A stretch of DNA of 64,000 nt, from positions 620,001 through 684,000 of the forward strand of contig NZ_CP176366.1 of assembly GCF_046244385.1 (NCBI RefSeq), written 5' to 3'. Each line of letters begins with the position of its first letter. Within the stretch, counting starts at the first letter, position 1. This DNA comes from Methanospirillum stamsii. GTDB taxonomy: Archaea; Halobacteriota; Methanomicrobia; Methanomicrobiales; Methanospirillaceae. This document shows, piece after piece, positions 34,663-43,816 of this stretch. The translations under genes were made by a program, and so were the position numbers. Under the pieces are notes generated by a model. The model had not been told where the DNA came from. It ran no database searches and was given only the letters and a program-made list of their open reading frames with translations.

Positions 34663-34960
34663 AATTTTCCTTCCGAATTTCAGTACACTTAAGATGAAAT
34701 CATTCGTACTGGACGTATCTGGTTTTACACTAGTTGATTATAAAGGTAATTATTTAAATTTTCTTCAAAAGTTAATATTTATACACTATTCACTTGTAAT
34801 CTTCATTCAAAAAACGGTAATTTATTCACTTTTTCAGGATATGCAGATAATTTTGCTAAATTTTTTTTATCGATTGTATCTTGTGAGATCCATGATGAAT
34901 AAGCAAAACCAGCTATTTTTTAACAAATATTGATCAAATATAAATAACCTGGAGAAACCC

Positions 34961-36130
34961 ATGCCACGAATTTTGCCACATGAACAATTGATATCGATGA
35001 AGGAAGCACAAAAAATCATTTTGTCATCATTTCAGTACCTACCAAAAAGCCGAAATGTTCCTATCCATGAGGCTGTCGGACAAATTCTTGCAGAGTCAGT
35101 TATTTCACCACGAACCATGCCTCCGGTCCATCTTGCAGGTCCGGACGGTATTGCAGTTAGAAGTGAAGATACAAAAGCAGCCTCTCCTGAAAATCCAATT
35201 GAAGTTCAGGGGATTCGTGTCAATACCGGACTTCCTATGCCGGCAGGATATGATGCAGTGATTCCGGTTGAGGAAGTCGAAAAGGTTGATGATGAGAGAT
35301 TTATTATCAAAGGATCTGTTTCTTCCAATCAGAATATGATACTTGCAGGAACGGATGTTATTACCGGGCAGACCATTGTTGAATCAGGTCATTATTTTAC
35401 CCCATATGATGCTGCAGCACTTACCAGTTATGGAATCAGAGATATTTCAGCAAAGAGTTGGAAAGTAGGTATAATTCCAACTGGAGATGAGATAATTCCG
35501 TCAGCAAAGGAACCGGTGCCCGGACAGATTGTTGATACGAATTCGATGATGATATCAGGATATCTGAATAGATACGGTGTATTATCAGAGATATATCCCA
35601 TTACTCCTGATGATCCGGAAAAGATGTCCTCGAAAATCAGTACTGCCTGTAAGGATTGTGATATGGTTATTCTGTTTGGGGGATCATCTGCAGGATCAAA
35701 GGACTATACCGTTGATGCCATTGAAAAGAGTGGGGATCTTCTCTTTCACGGAGTGGCGATGGGGCCAGGAAAACCTGTTTCATGTGGGCTTGTTGATGGA
35801 AAACCGGTCTTTGGAATGCCCGGGCCATCAGTATCATGTCTGGTGACATTTTATCAACTTGTGCTCCCTCTTCTAAAATCCTGGGGAGTTCCAATTCCTC
35901 CAAAAAAAGTGGTAATGGGTGAGATAACCAATGATGTTTTACCATTTCAGGGATGGGATGTCTTCTATCTTGTCCAGGTTAAAAATAACGATGGAAAAAT
36001 TATCATTAATCCGGTAGAAAGAAGATTTGGTCCGAAGGTGGGGATCCAAGCTGATGCGATTCTTCATATTCCCCGGGGGAGTGATGGGTGTAAGAAAGGA
36101 GAGAGAGTTCAGGTTTCTATGATCCGGTAA
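34961..36130 (+). CDS. moeA: Molybdopterin molybdenumtransferase, second copy
   Basis: A 389-residue paralogue of the protein at 29080, same length and motif order: SMKEAQKIILSSFQ, RTMPPVHLAGPDGIAVRS, GLPMPAGYDAVIPVEE, IPTGDEII, GGSSAGSKDYT and FGMPGPSVSCLVTF. The two copies are clearly related throughout and probably arose by duplication within this lineage. Separate isoenzymes for molybdenum and tungsten would be a plausible reason. The first ATG has GGAGAAACC just before it. A nested hairpin follows the stop. Confidence 0.92.
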   Translation: MPRILPHEQLISMKEAQKIILSSFQYLPKSRNVPIHEAVGQILAESVISPRTMPPVHLAGPDGIAVRSEDTKAASPENPIEVQGIRVNTGLPMPAGYDAVIPVEEVEKVDDERFIIKGSVSSNQNMILAGTDVITGQTIVESGHYFTPYDAAALTSYGIRDISAKSWKVGIIPTGDEIIPSAKEPVPGQIVDTNSMMISGYLNRYGVLSEIYPITPDDPEKMSSKISTACKDCDMVILFGGSSAGSKDYTVDAIEKSGDLLFHGVAMGPGKPVSCGLVDGKPVFGMPGPSVSCLVTFYQLVLPLLKSWGVPIPPKKVVMGEITNDVLPFQGWDVFYLVQVKNNDGKIIINPVERRFGPKVGIQADAILHIPRGSDGCKKGERVQVSMIR

Positions 36131-36181
36131 AACCGGATCGTTTTTTTATTTCATCCACCATTGGATGATAAATTCCGGTTT
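36130..36181. terminator. Nested inverted repeat between convergent genes
   Basis: Outer arms AAACCGGA and TCCGGTTT pair perfectly; inside them CATCCA and TGGATG form a second stem. T-rich runs lie within. It sits between the moeA stop and the convergent HAD gene stop, so it may end transcription from both sides. Confidence 0.5.
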
Positions 36182-36223
36182 AAAGAATCTGAACACGGTT
36201 TTTTGCTAAAAACAACTACAATC

Positions 36224-36928
36224 TCATATAATTTTTTTGAGTTCCTCTGGATGATTCAGTATCCGATAAGGGGATACTTCACCTAGTTCTTCTTTATTTC
36301 CATAACCCCAGAGAACACCTATTGATTTGAGACCATTTTCATGAGCTGCCTGAATGTCAACTGCACGGTCACCAATCATTATGGCAGTTTTATCAATAAT
36401 CTTATTTTCAACGAGGAGCCGGAGCTGATTGGTTTTTTGTATCCCAATATCCCCTCCGCTGATAAATGAAAAAAAGGGATCTAATTGAAATAGTTTTAGA
36501 ATTTTCTCTGCGAAATCAACTCTCTTTGAGGTACAGATCCCCATAGGAATATTTTTTGCCATGAGATATTGGAGGCCCTCATATATCCCAGGATAGAGCG
36601 TATTTTCTGCATACCCTATCCGGTTGTAATAATCCCGATAATGACGAATAATATGTGAAATAAGTTCACTGGAATCAGAATTCGTGATTTTTCTCATTAT
36701 AATGTCTAGAGGTGGCCCGATATATTGAGCAACAGTATTCTCATCCATTTCCGGATATCCAAACATATGTAATGCGTAATTTAATGAATGAGTAATGCCG
36801 GTTAAGGGATCACTGATGGTTCCATCCAGATCAAGAACGAGGAAATGGTTTATTCCATTGAAATAGTCCACTTCTCTCTGCAAAACCACTCCCGGAAGGA
36901 ACTGAATTGTAACTCTTTCAACGTTCAT
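36224..36928 (-). CDS. HAD-superfamily phosphatase (phosphoglycolate phosphatase-like)
   Basis: The HAD motif I LDLDGTISD begins near residue 31, motif II is ICTSKR, motif III follows with lysine in IGIQKT, and motif IV is MIGDRAVDIQAA. A helical cap follows motif I, as in subclass I HADs such as Gph. The N-terminal ~25 residues are unusual. No signal peptide is seen. The substrate is unassigned; such enzymes hydrolyse sugar or organic phosphates. Confidence 0.88.
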   Translation of the reverse strand: MNVERVTIQFLPGVVLQREVDYFNGINHFLVLDLDGTISDPLTGITHSLNYALHMFGYPEMDENTVAQYIGPPLDIIMRKITNSDSSELISHIIRHYRDYYNRIGYAENTLYPGIYEGLQYLMAKNIPMGICTSKRVDFAEKILKLFQLDPFFSFISGGDIGIQKTNQLRLLVENKIIDKTAIMIGDRAVDIQAAHENGLKSIGVLWGYGNKEELGEVSPYRILNHPEELKKII

Positions 36929-37122
36929 AAGTTTTATTCTGTATCTCGTTTATTCAGATATGTAATGGTTCTTTTCAAAGTATATTATGCCAATGAATCG
37001 GATTTTCATTCTTACGATGATGAGAACTGGAAATTCTTTATCCTCATCCGATTATTCAAAAAACCCGTCATGGATAGATCCTTTTTGAAAGGTAGCATGA
37101 AAAATATCCTTAAGTAATCAGT

Positions 37123-37722
37123 CTATTTACATTTTAAGGGCGAAATTGATCTGAATTGCCTTATCTCATGTAAAATTTCCGGGATTACATCTGACTGGGG
37201 AACAGAATTAATCTCCACAATAACACTTTTTGGATACGGCCATCTCTTTAACACAGCATCAACAAAACACCTCCTTACTGTCCAGATCATCGGAGGATGA
37301 TTCATTTCATACAGGAGGTCGATACATCCGGCCCACATCACTCCATTGAGTTCAAACCTTCCTACTTCATCAATTACTACAAGATCTGTTTTTCCTATTT
37401 TTAATGGATTGAGAATTGCATTACATCCAAAAGAAATACCAGAGTTCATGAAATAATATCTGCCATATAATTCAGAATCAGGAGTTTTTACTATGGAACA
37501 GAGTTCTGTTGACTTTCCGGTAGCAATATCAATCAGATCAAATCCTGAACGAAGACCATCCTGGAAATATCCGGGAGCTGCAATGCCACTCATCCGGATA
37601 TCCTCATTTGAGAGTTTATCAAGGATCTGTTTAAGATAGGTAGTTTTTCCTTCTCCCTGTTCTCCGGTAATGATAAATAAAGGCGAACTCCGGCCGGAAA
37701 TCTCTGATATGTCTTTACTCAT
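37123..37722 (-). CDS. THEP1-like nucleoside triphosphatase
   Basis: A 199-residue NTPase_1/THEP1-type protein with Walker A GEQGEGKTTYLK and Walker B DLVVIDEVGRFE, then NGVMWAGCIDLLYE and WTVRRCFVDAV. It lies 27 bp after the radical SAM fusion gene on the same strand, so they are probably co-transcribed. In methanogens such ATPases sometimes accompany molybdopterin or metal-cofactor genes. It may provide energy or a nucleotide to the reaction of its neighbour; that is inference. Confidence 0.82.
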   Translation of the reverse strand: MSKDISEISGRSSPLFIITGEQGEGKTTYLKQILDKLSNEDIRMSGIAAPGYFQDGLRSGFDLIDIATGKSTELCSIVKTPDSELYGRYYFMNSGISFGCNAILNPLKIGKTDLVVIDEVGRFELNGVMWAGCIDLLYEMNHPPMIWTVRRCFVDAVLKRWPYPKSVIVEINSVPQSDVIPEILHEIRQFRSISPLKCK

Positions 37723-37749
37723 TTTTAGAATTACCTGGTTTTAATGAAA

Positions 37750-39543
37750 TTAAAACGCTGTATCCGCTGATTGATCTGGAATAAGAATGCAATTATCGGC
37801 ACATGAGTCTGATGCTGAAAGGAAACTCTCAAATAGATTATTTAACCGTTCTTCCTCGTCCGGAAGAGAATACTGAAATAGTTCCGGATGCAGAATATTT
37901 GCAATCTCCATAAGGCCGATGATCCAGGGCGGACTGGTGGGCATATACTTTTTATTCAGGGCATATACCTGTGTTTTCGATATCGCTTCAGCAGTAATAC
38001 CAGTCTTCCTGCATGTACTGATAAAATCCGTGACTGGGGTTGAGAAATGGCTGGATATAAAGATAATCTCCGGATTAAGGGCACTGAATTCAGATGCCGT
38101 ATATTCTGCATGTTCCGTCTCATTATAGTTAATCTCCCGGTTCAGACTTATCCCCCCGGCAATTTCTACCAGGCTGTTATCAAATCTATCAGCATAGAGG
38201 GGGAATAACGGATGACTCAGGACGGTGATGACACGAGGTTTTTGAGCATGTGAAACCTTATGGGTGATATCTGAAATGACCGATTGGATATAATTCACAA
38301 AATAAGAACCCTGAGTTATCCGACCGGACAAGTGGGCAAGATAGGTAACCATCTCGCAGTATGTGTCCGGAGTACTTTTTTGTTCCTGATGGGAGTGAAG
38401 ATATCCGTTCGCAATTACCGTATTGCAATACGAATCGATCAATATTTTTTCAGTAATTCCCAGTATTCCAAGTATCTCTGCAATAAACCTGACACCCATA
38501 ATTGAACGATATCCACCGAGAACTTCTATTTCGTCCTTTTGAACCGGGGTGATATCTCCCGTATATGGGAACACATACCCACAGGAACACACTCCGTCCT
38601 GTTCACAGGATAAAACCCTGGCTGCCATTGGACCAAAGAAAACACGATGAATTATGACATTACCGCAGATAGGACAGAGTGAATCAAGCATGGTTGTAGC
38701 AACGGTGTTAAATAGATACACATGGTGAAGATACTCCCGTAACCGGCCACAAAGACCTTCTCCATCTTCTCGTGAAGGCTCCAAAAATCCGAGTTTTTCC
38801 CGGTCAGGTGCCATAAAACGCATGACCTGAAATGGTATGTCCGGACAGATACTTTTTATATGTTCTGCCGCCTGGATTACTTCCATTTCCCGTCCGTTCA
38901 GGTACATGATAGAGAGTTCCACCGCTATTCCGGCATCGTAAAACAGCCGGACATTGCGAAATACCGGTGAGGCTGAAGTAGCACCACATTCCAGGTATCT
39001 TTCATCTGAATATCCCTTCAGTCCGATGTTAATATAATCAAGATATGGAATGAGAATATTTACCGTATCTTGTGTCATATATCCGTTACTTGAACATCCG
39101 ACAAGAAATCCGGCCTCTTTGGCTGCTTTTGCAACCCGGAGAAATGTAGGCAGGGAAACAGTCGGTTCATTCAGACAAAAGGCAATTCCCCGGCAGTTTC
39201 CTTTCCGTGCGATATCCAGTATCTCCTCCGGGGTATGCCTTATCAGCGTCTCCGATACCGTTTTATTTCCATATGATTGAAATTCAGATATACACCCTTC
39301 ACAAGCGAAGTTACAACCGATTGTACTGATAAGAAGGAACCTGCTATTCGGATAAAAATGAAGGAGGGGGATGGATTCAGTAGTAACAGGATAAATATTG
39401 AGATAACAATCAGGATATATCTCAATTATCTGCCCGTTTTCATGCCTGTACATTAAACATTTTCCGGTCATGTGTTCCGAGATCTGACACCTGCATTCAC
39501 AATAATTACATTGTATTGATATTTCTGGCTCTGATTTTGTCAT
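37750..39543 (-). CDS. Radical SAM enzyme fused to a substrate-binding-protein-like domain, copy 1
   Basis: A 597-residue protein. Residues 1-30 hold several cysteines (CNYCECRC and GKC), as in PflA/COG1180-type activating enzymes. The radical SAM core has GCNFACEGC (C77, C81, C84), FCLNEPT and NIGLKG. A zinc-ribbon-like part follows (CPIC at 290-293; C313, C319, C321). From ~436 the sequence RVITVLSHPLFPLY, VEIAGG, EFSALNPEIIFISS, VYALNKKY and WIIGLMEIANILHPELF follows the layout of class III substrate-binding proteins, yet there is no signal peptide, so the whole protein should be cytosolic. Its partner at 49778 has the same architecture. Substrate and product are unknown. Confidence 0.85.
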   Translation of the reverse strand: MTKSEPEISIQCNYCECRCQISEHMTGKCLMYRHENGQIIEIYPDCYLNIYPVTTESIPLLHFYPNSRFLLISTIGCNFACEGCISEFQSYGNKTVSETLIRHTPEEILDIARKGNCRGIAFCLNEPTVSLPTFLRVAKAAKEAGFLVGCSSNGYMTQDTVNILIPYLDYINIGLKGYSDERYLECGATSASPVFRNVRLFYDAGIAVELSIMYLNGREMEVIQAAEHIKSICPDIPFQVMRFMAPDREKLGFLEPSREDGEGLCGRLREYLHHVYLFNTVATTMLDSLCPICGNVIIHRVFFGPMAARVLSCEQDGVCSCGYVFPYTGDITPVQKDEIEVLGGYRSIMGVRFIAEILGILGITEKILIDSYCNTVIANGYLHSHQEQKSTPDTYCEMVTYLAHLSGRITQGSYFVNYIQSVISDITHKVSHAQKPRVITVLSHPLFPLYADRFDNSLVEIAGGISLNREINYNETEHAEYTASEFSALNPEIIFISSHFSTPVTDFISTCRKTGITAEAISKTQVYALNKKYMPTSPPWIIGLMEIANILHPELFQYSLPDEEERLNNLFESFLSASDSCADNCILIPDQSADTAF

Positions 39544-39998
39544 GAAAAAAACTCCTGCATTTACACAAATGTTAAAAATATTAAGGGAATTTTGGAAAAT
39601 ACCATAATGTATAGGTTATGAGTCCTTGATTACAAAAGAATGTGATACCTAACAGCTCGTTTAATTTTATCTATCATCTGTTCCTGGCAAATTCGTTCGT
39701 TATTGATATTGTTGGTCACGCAGGTAAATAATAATTTTTGTTTAATTCTTACTCATAATTAATATAATCCTCATTTTAGAGACGATTTCTAACATGGGTG
39801 TTATCAAAGTAATTATTAAAAAAAGAGAGAACCCGAAATAATATTTGAATTTTTTTAGAAAATAGATAGAAATTTCGCTCCGTTTATCTCATATGTAACG
39901 CACCAACTAATGTGTTCATGGTTCAATTAAAAAATTTTTATTACATAGTACAGTGAATAAGGTGTTGCCACAGTAATGGCAACAGAGGAGAGTAGAGA
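39544..39998. other. Non-coding stretch before the second mop gene
   Basis: About 455 bp, strongly A+T-rich, with divergent promoters expected for the radical SAM gene and mop. Apart from the palindrome at 39965 I see no feature. Confidence 0.5.
39965..39982. promoter_or_regulatory. Palindrome before the second mop gene
   Basis: TTGCCA and TGGCAA flank CAGTAA. It contains the CACAGTA heptamer also seen before the other mop gene and modB, and ends 16 bp before the ATG at 39999. Confidence 0.45.
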
Positions 39999-40208
39999 AT
40001 GAAAGTCAGTGCAAGAAACTGTCTCAAAGGCACAATTAAATCAGTTACAAAGGGACCGATTATGGCAGAGATTGTCATTGATATTGGAAATGGTGTTACG
40101 GTCACTTCAGTAATAACCGCTCACGCGGCAGAAAACCTTGGGCTTAAGGAAGGTAAAACTGCATATGCTGTGATGAAATCTAGTGAAGTTATGGTTGCTG
40201 TAGATTAA
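39999..40208 (+). CDS. mop: Mop/TOBE molybdate-binding protein, second copy
   Basis: A 69-residue TOBE domain (MKVSARNCLKGTIKSVTKGP, AEIVIDIGNGVTVTSVITAHA, LKEGKTAYAVMKSSEVMVAVD) like the copy at 30469, differing mainly in the middle. AGAGGAGAG precedes the ATG. The IS110 element starts right behind it. Having two small Mop proteins suggests separate storage or sensing roles, or different metal preferences. Confidence 0.93.
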   Translation: MKVSARNCLKGTIKSVTKGPIMAEIVIDIGNGVTVTSVITAHAAENLGLKEGKTAYAVMKSSEVMVAVD

Positions 40209-40272
40209 TTTCCCTGTTTTTTATCCAATAAATTATCCTGACTCTTTTTCCATGAAAAACCGGATCCATTAA

Positions 40273-40287
40273 GAGGGTAAAACCCTC
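40273..40287. terminator. Small hairpin at the transposase stop
   Basis: GAGGGT and ACCCTC pair around AAA. It overlaps the transposase stop codon and lies downstream of mop, so it may end either transcript. Confidence 0.4.
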
Positions 40288-41572
40288 AAATCGGATCAGG
40301 ATCTGGTTTCTTCATCTCTTTTATCGTGTCAGATAACAGTTTTAAGGCCTCTTCTAGGGTATATGCGACAGGAATACGGACATTATGGTATTTCACTTGC
40401 TTTTTAGGTTGAGCATAGACATCGACATATGTTTCATCATTTACAATAAGATGCCAAATTATTGTAATCATCTTCCTTGCAAGTGCAATAATTGCTTTAC
40501 CAGTCCCAATCACCGCCTTTTTGGCTTCATAAAAGTCGCGTAGGACACTTTTTTTCTTTTTTGCTGCCGCATGAGCCGCTTGAGTTAATATCCATCTTCC
40601 GAGTTTCGACCCCCGTTTCGTTATTGATCGTTTCACTTGATGATCCGCTGACTGATAAACTTTAGGAACAATCCCTAACCAACTGGCAAGTTTATCACTT
40701 GAAGAGAAATCCTTGAAGTTATCAATTTCTGCAATGAGTGTTACTGCAGTAATATCTCCAACACCGGGAACAGATTTAAGGATCTCAACTTTCCTAGGAT
40801 AATTTGTATGGGCATAATGGATGACATACTTAGTAAGTAATCCAATTTCCTCATCCAACTTCATCATAACGCGAAGACAGTGTCCTAATTGAATTAGTGC
40901 GTTTTGAGAAAGACTTTGTTCTAGCAAATTTCTGATTTCTGGCTCTTTCTTATTAAGAACTTTCCAGGGGATCTGTTTAATAATTTTATCAGCAGGATCA
41001 CCTTGAAGTATTCCAATCATGATCAATCTCCCAGAAACTCCAAAAATATCAGTTAACGTTTCAGACAAGTGAAATAATTCAGTGTCAAGAATGCCATGAA
41101 TCCTATTTTTAATATCAGTACGTTTCTTAACTAAAAAATGTCTGAGACGTACAAGTTTTCTGAAATCTCGGTGATGTCGGGAAAAGACACGGGATGGTTC
41201 AATCATTCCCTTAAGAGCAAGCAGCGCGATGATTTCTGAATCTATTTTATCAGTCTTTTTATGTGAAAGAACCTTGATATCATGAGCATTGCCTACTATG
41301 ACCGGAAGATGATCGATGAGTGAATCATAGATTTGGATCCAGTAATCACTTGTTGATTCACAAGCAACAACCTGACATTTATTCTGAAGAATCCAATTCT
41401 TTAGTGCAAGAAGGCCTTGCACAGTCCTATCAAATTTCTCCTGGAACTTGGAACCATTTGTCCATAGAATTGTGGCAACAATGAATCGTTTATGGACATC
41501 TAGCCCAGCTGCTATTTGGTAATCTGTAGTCATGTCTCTAAAAATGGGTAGATGAATTTCCTGGCTGGTCAA
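40286..41572 (-). CDS. IS110-family transposase
   Basis: A 428-residue transposase with an N-terminal DEDD RuvC-like domain (GLDVHKRFIVATIL, VACESTSDYW, HKKTDKIDSEIIALLAL) and a C-terminal Transposase_20 domain (LKSVPGVGDITAVTLIAEI, KLASWLGIVP, SKLGRWILTQAAHAA with the catalytic serine region). It is full-length and appears intact. The first 12 residues before DMTTDYQIAAGLD may be non-essential, as an internal ATG exists. The enzyme family works with a bridge RNA encoded next to the gene. Confidence 0.95.
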   Translation of the reverse strand: MTSQEIHLPIFRDMTTDYQIAAGLDVHKRFIVATILWTNGSKFQEKFDRTVQGLLALKNWILQNKCQVVACESTSDYWIQIYDSLIDHLPVIVGNAHDIKVLSHKKTDKIDSEIIALLALKGMIEPSRVFSRHHRDFRKLVRLRHFLVKKRTDIKNRIHGILDTELFHLSETLTDIFGVSGRLIMIGILQGDPADKIIKQIPWKVLNKKEPEIRNLLEQSLSQNALIQLGHCLRVMMKLDEEIGLLTKYVIHYAHTNYPRKVEILKSVPGVGDITAVTLIAEIDNFKDFSSSDKLASWLGIVPKVYQSADHQVKRSITKRGSKLGRWILTQAAHAAAKKKKSVLRDFYEAKKAVIGTGKAIIALARKMITIIWHLIVNDETYVDVYAQPKKQVKYHNVRIPVAYTLEEALKLLSDTIKEMKKPDPDPI

Positions 41573-41810
41573 TTTTCCATTCGTGATCTAGGTCACAGTT
41601 CAGCCTTCGATGGCAATTCAAGGGTTAGTTTTTTTAACGGATTTGAAACCCAAAAAGAAAACAACCTTCACTACCCAGATTAATATTGGGAGACTGGAGG
41701 TTACAGTTTTTCATGAGTTAAGCATGAGGCGGAGCCTCATGGGTGTTTTTTCAGGATCAAAAATTACATTCCACATCAAATTTTTGATCTTATTTAATTA
41801 ATATGATTAA
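41573..41810 (-). ncRNA. Candidate IS110 bridge RNA region
   Basis: The non-coding end upstream of the transposase is where bridge RNAs of IS110-group elements lie. It contains a strong hairpin CATGAGGC-GGA-GCCTCATG (41723-41741) and a weaker CCCA...TGGG hairpin (41675-41691). The exact RNA ends and the guide loops are not resolved by eye. Confidence 0.4.
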
Positions 41811-41877
41811 TATGAAGATTAAATAATGTGATTTATAAAACATGAAATCTTATAATACTTAGTTTTGGAGTGCTATT

Positions 41878-42681
41878 ATGAAAAAAATTTCATACCTCAT
41901 GGTAGGTCTGGCTTTTCTCCTGCTCTTTATGCAGGCAGGCTGTGTTTTTGCCGAAGAAACTGAGCAGAAAGAACTTATGATCTTTGCAGCGGCATCACTG
42001 ACCGGTGTTGTTGGAGACATTGAAACCATCTTCGAAGAATCTCATCCGGGAGTGAGTGTTACAGCCAACTGTGACAGTTCAGCGACCCTTGAAACCCAGA
42101 TAAAAGAAGGTGCATATGCAGATGTCTATCTTCCGGCAAGTGTAAAGAACATGGACAATCTGCTCAAAGAAGAGATGATTGATGCAGAGTCAGTGACACC
42201 CTATGCAACCAATAAACTTGCAATCATCGTTCCAATTGATAACCCGGCAGGAATTACCGGTCTTGCTGACCTTGCAAAACCTGATGTGAAGATCGTAAGT
42301 GAGACTTCAGAAGTTCCGGTCAGAAGATATACCGAGCAGGTTCTCAACAAAACCCTGAACAGCACAGATTATGGACAGGCATTTGTAGATGCTTTCAGGG
42401 AAAATGTCATATCTGAAGAGACAAATGTTGCTGGGGCCACAACCAAAGTAGCACTTGGAGAAGCAGATGCAGGAATCACATATTATTCAGATGTGACAAA
42501 AGATCTTGCAGACAAGATTAAAATCATTGACATCCCTGATGATCTTAATGTGGTTGCCACTTATGAGGCAGGTATTCTTTCAGAGTCAATGAATGAGGAA
42601 CTTGCTGATGAGTACATCGGCCTGCTCACATCAGAGGAAGGACAAGCTGTATTGAAAGAATATAATTTCAATCCGGCATAA
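41878..42681 (+). CDS. modA: Molybdate-binding lipoprotein of the ABC transporter
   Basis: A 267-residue ModA-type binding protein. A signal peptide ends in the lipobox MQAGC, so it is probably a membrane-anchored lipoprotein. The core has LMIFAAASLTGVVGDIE, ANCDSSATLETQIKEGAYADVYLPAS, TNKLAIIVP and EADAGITYYSDV, as in ModA. TTTGGAGTG precedes the ATG. Its permease and ATPase are about 9 kb away at 30908-32457. Confidence 0.92.
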   Translation: MKKISYLMVGLAFLLLFMQAGCVFAEETEQKELMIFAAASLTGVVGDIETIFEESHPGVSVTANCDSSATLETQIKEGAYADVYLPASVKNMDNLLKEEMIDAESVTPYATNKLAIIVPIDNPAGITGLADLAKPDVKIVSETSEVPVRRYTEQVLNKTLNSTDYGQAFVDAFRENVISEETNVAGATTKVALGEADAGITYYSDVTKDLADKIKIIDIPDDLNVVATYEAGILSESMNEELADEYIGLLTSEEGQAVLKEYNFNPA

Positions 42682-43009
42682 TTTTCTTTTAAATTGACAA
42701 ATACTTTTCCTTTTGATGAATCAAGGGAAAATTTCTCCTTTTCTACCAGATGCAACTAATTGCGTTTTTCCCAAATCTAATCTTCTATCATTCGAATCAT
42801 TTCTGAAATACTGATTTGGGGGGCCAATTTTGATTAAAAAGACCATTTTTTATAACTAAATCTGCGATGATTCTTTTCTCTCCGGCAGGAATCTCACCAA
42901 AATACCTACACACTATGCAGTGCCTTCCCGGGAATTTATACAATTTACGAAATCATTTATTCGACCTGTTTCAAGATATTACTCATTCTCATCAGTGAGC
43001 AAATGAATC
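42682..43009. other. Non-coding stretch after modA
   Basis: About 330 bp. It holds a probable terminator hairpin near its start (listed next); nothing else is recognised. Confidence 0.5.
42705..42731 (+). terminator. Possible modA terminator
   Basis: TTTTCC..TTTGAT and ATCAAGGGAAAA form an imperfect stem, followed by a T/C-rich run. Confidence 0.35.
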
Positions 43010-43816
43010 ATGAATGTTAGAAAATATGGAGACTCTCCTTACCGTATAGCAGTGATACATGGCGGGCCAGGGGCAGCGGGTGAAATGGCTCCGGTGGCTC
43101 GATTTTTAAGCCATCATTATGGAATTTTAGAACCAATGCAGACAGCGGTCACCATTCAGGGACAAATCGAGGAACTAGCAGAAATTCTGGTTAAAGAAAC
43201 GGATACGCCGGTTATTTTGATAGGATATTCATGGGGTGCCTGGCTTTCTGCAATGGTTGCAGCCCGTTACCCCTATAAGATACATTCATTGATCCTGGTA
43301 TCCGCAGGACCTTTTGAGGAGCAGTACTCCACCGTTTTTCAAAACCGAATGAATCGCCTTACACCTGAAGAACAACGAGAGATTTCTGACCTTATCAGGA
43401 GTATGAATGATCCGGACTGCACTGAAAAAGACCTGGTGTTAAAAAAATTTGGAGAGTTCATGGGTAAAACCGATATTTTTAATCCGGGTCCGGATTTAAG
43501 AAGAGACAGTGACATGCTTTCCTCTAACCATGAGATATTCGCCAGGATTTGGGACGAAGCTGCAAAATGTAGAGAAAGCGGAAAGTTAATTGAGATCTGT
43601 AAACAGATCCGATGTCCGGTTATCGCTATACATGGAGACTATGATCCTCATCCTGCTGAAGGGGTAAATGGTCCTCTTTCCCGGGTAATTCCGGAATTCA
43701 GGTTTATTCTTTTAGAACATTGTGGTCATTGTCCCTGGATGGAAGCAGAAGCAAAAGAGCGATTTTTCGCTATACTGATTGATGAACTCTCTGGTTTGGT
43801 ACCATCATCTCTATGA
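43010..43816 (+). CDS. Alpha/beta-hydrolase
   Basis: A 268-residue hydrolase with oxyanion motif HGGPG, nucleophile elbow GYSWGAW (serine) and the late acid/histidine pair in HGDYDPHP and CGHCPWMEA. No signal peptide. The family acts on esters, amides or similar bonds, and the substrate is unknown. Its last 91 bp overlap the 3' end of the convergent HD-domain gene. Confidence 0.86.
   Translation: MNVRKYGDSPYRIAVIHGGPGAAGEMAPVARFLSHHYGILEPMQTAVTIQGQIEELAEILVKETDTPVILIGYSWGAWLSAMVAARYPYKIHSLILVSAGPFEEQYSTVFQNRMNRLTPEEQREISDLIRSMNDPDCTEKDLVLKKFGEFMGKTDIFNPGPDLRRDSDMLSSNHEIFARIWDEAAKCRESGKLIEICKQIRCPVIAIHGDYDPHPAEGVNGPLSRVIPEFRFILLEHCGHCPWMEAEAKERFFAILIDELSGLVPSSL

Larger units (their letters stand above)
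40250..41810 (-). mobile_element. IS110-family insertion sequence (ends approximate)
   Basis: Contains one transposase gene and a non-coding end upstream of it. IS110 elements lack inverted terminal repeats, so the exact ends cannot be placed by eye. The element lies between mop/modBC and modA and may have split a Mo-transport cluster. Confidence 0.7.

Noticed and set aside
34655..34933. A 92-codon frame between the binding protein and second moeA
   Set aside because: Very A+T-rich, overlaps the 5' end of the neighbour, no ribosome-binding site and no family.
36845..37117. A 90-codon plus-strand frame before the THEP1-like gene
   Set aside because: Lies across the HAD gene start and the intergenic gap, with no start signal and low-complexity content.
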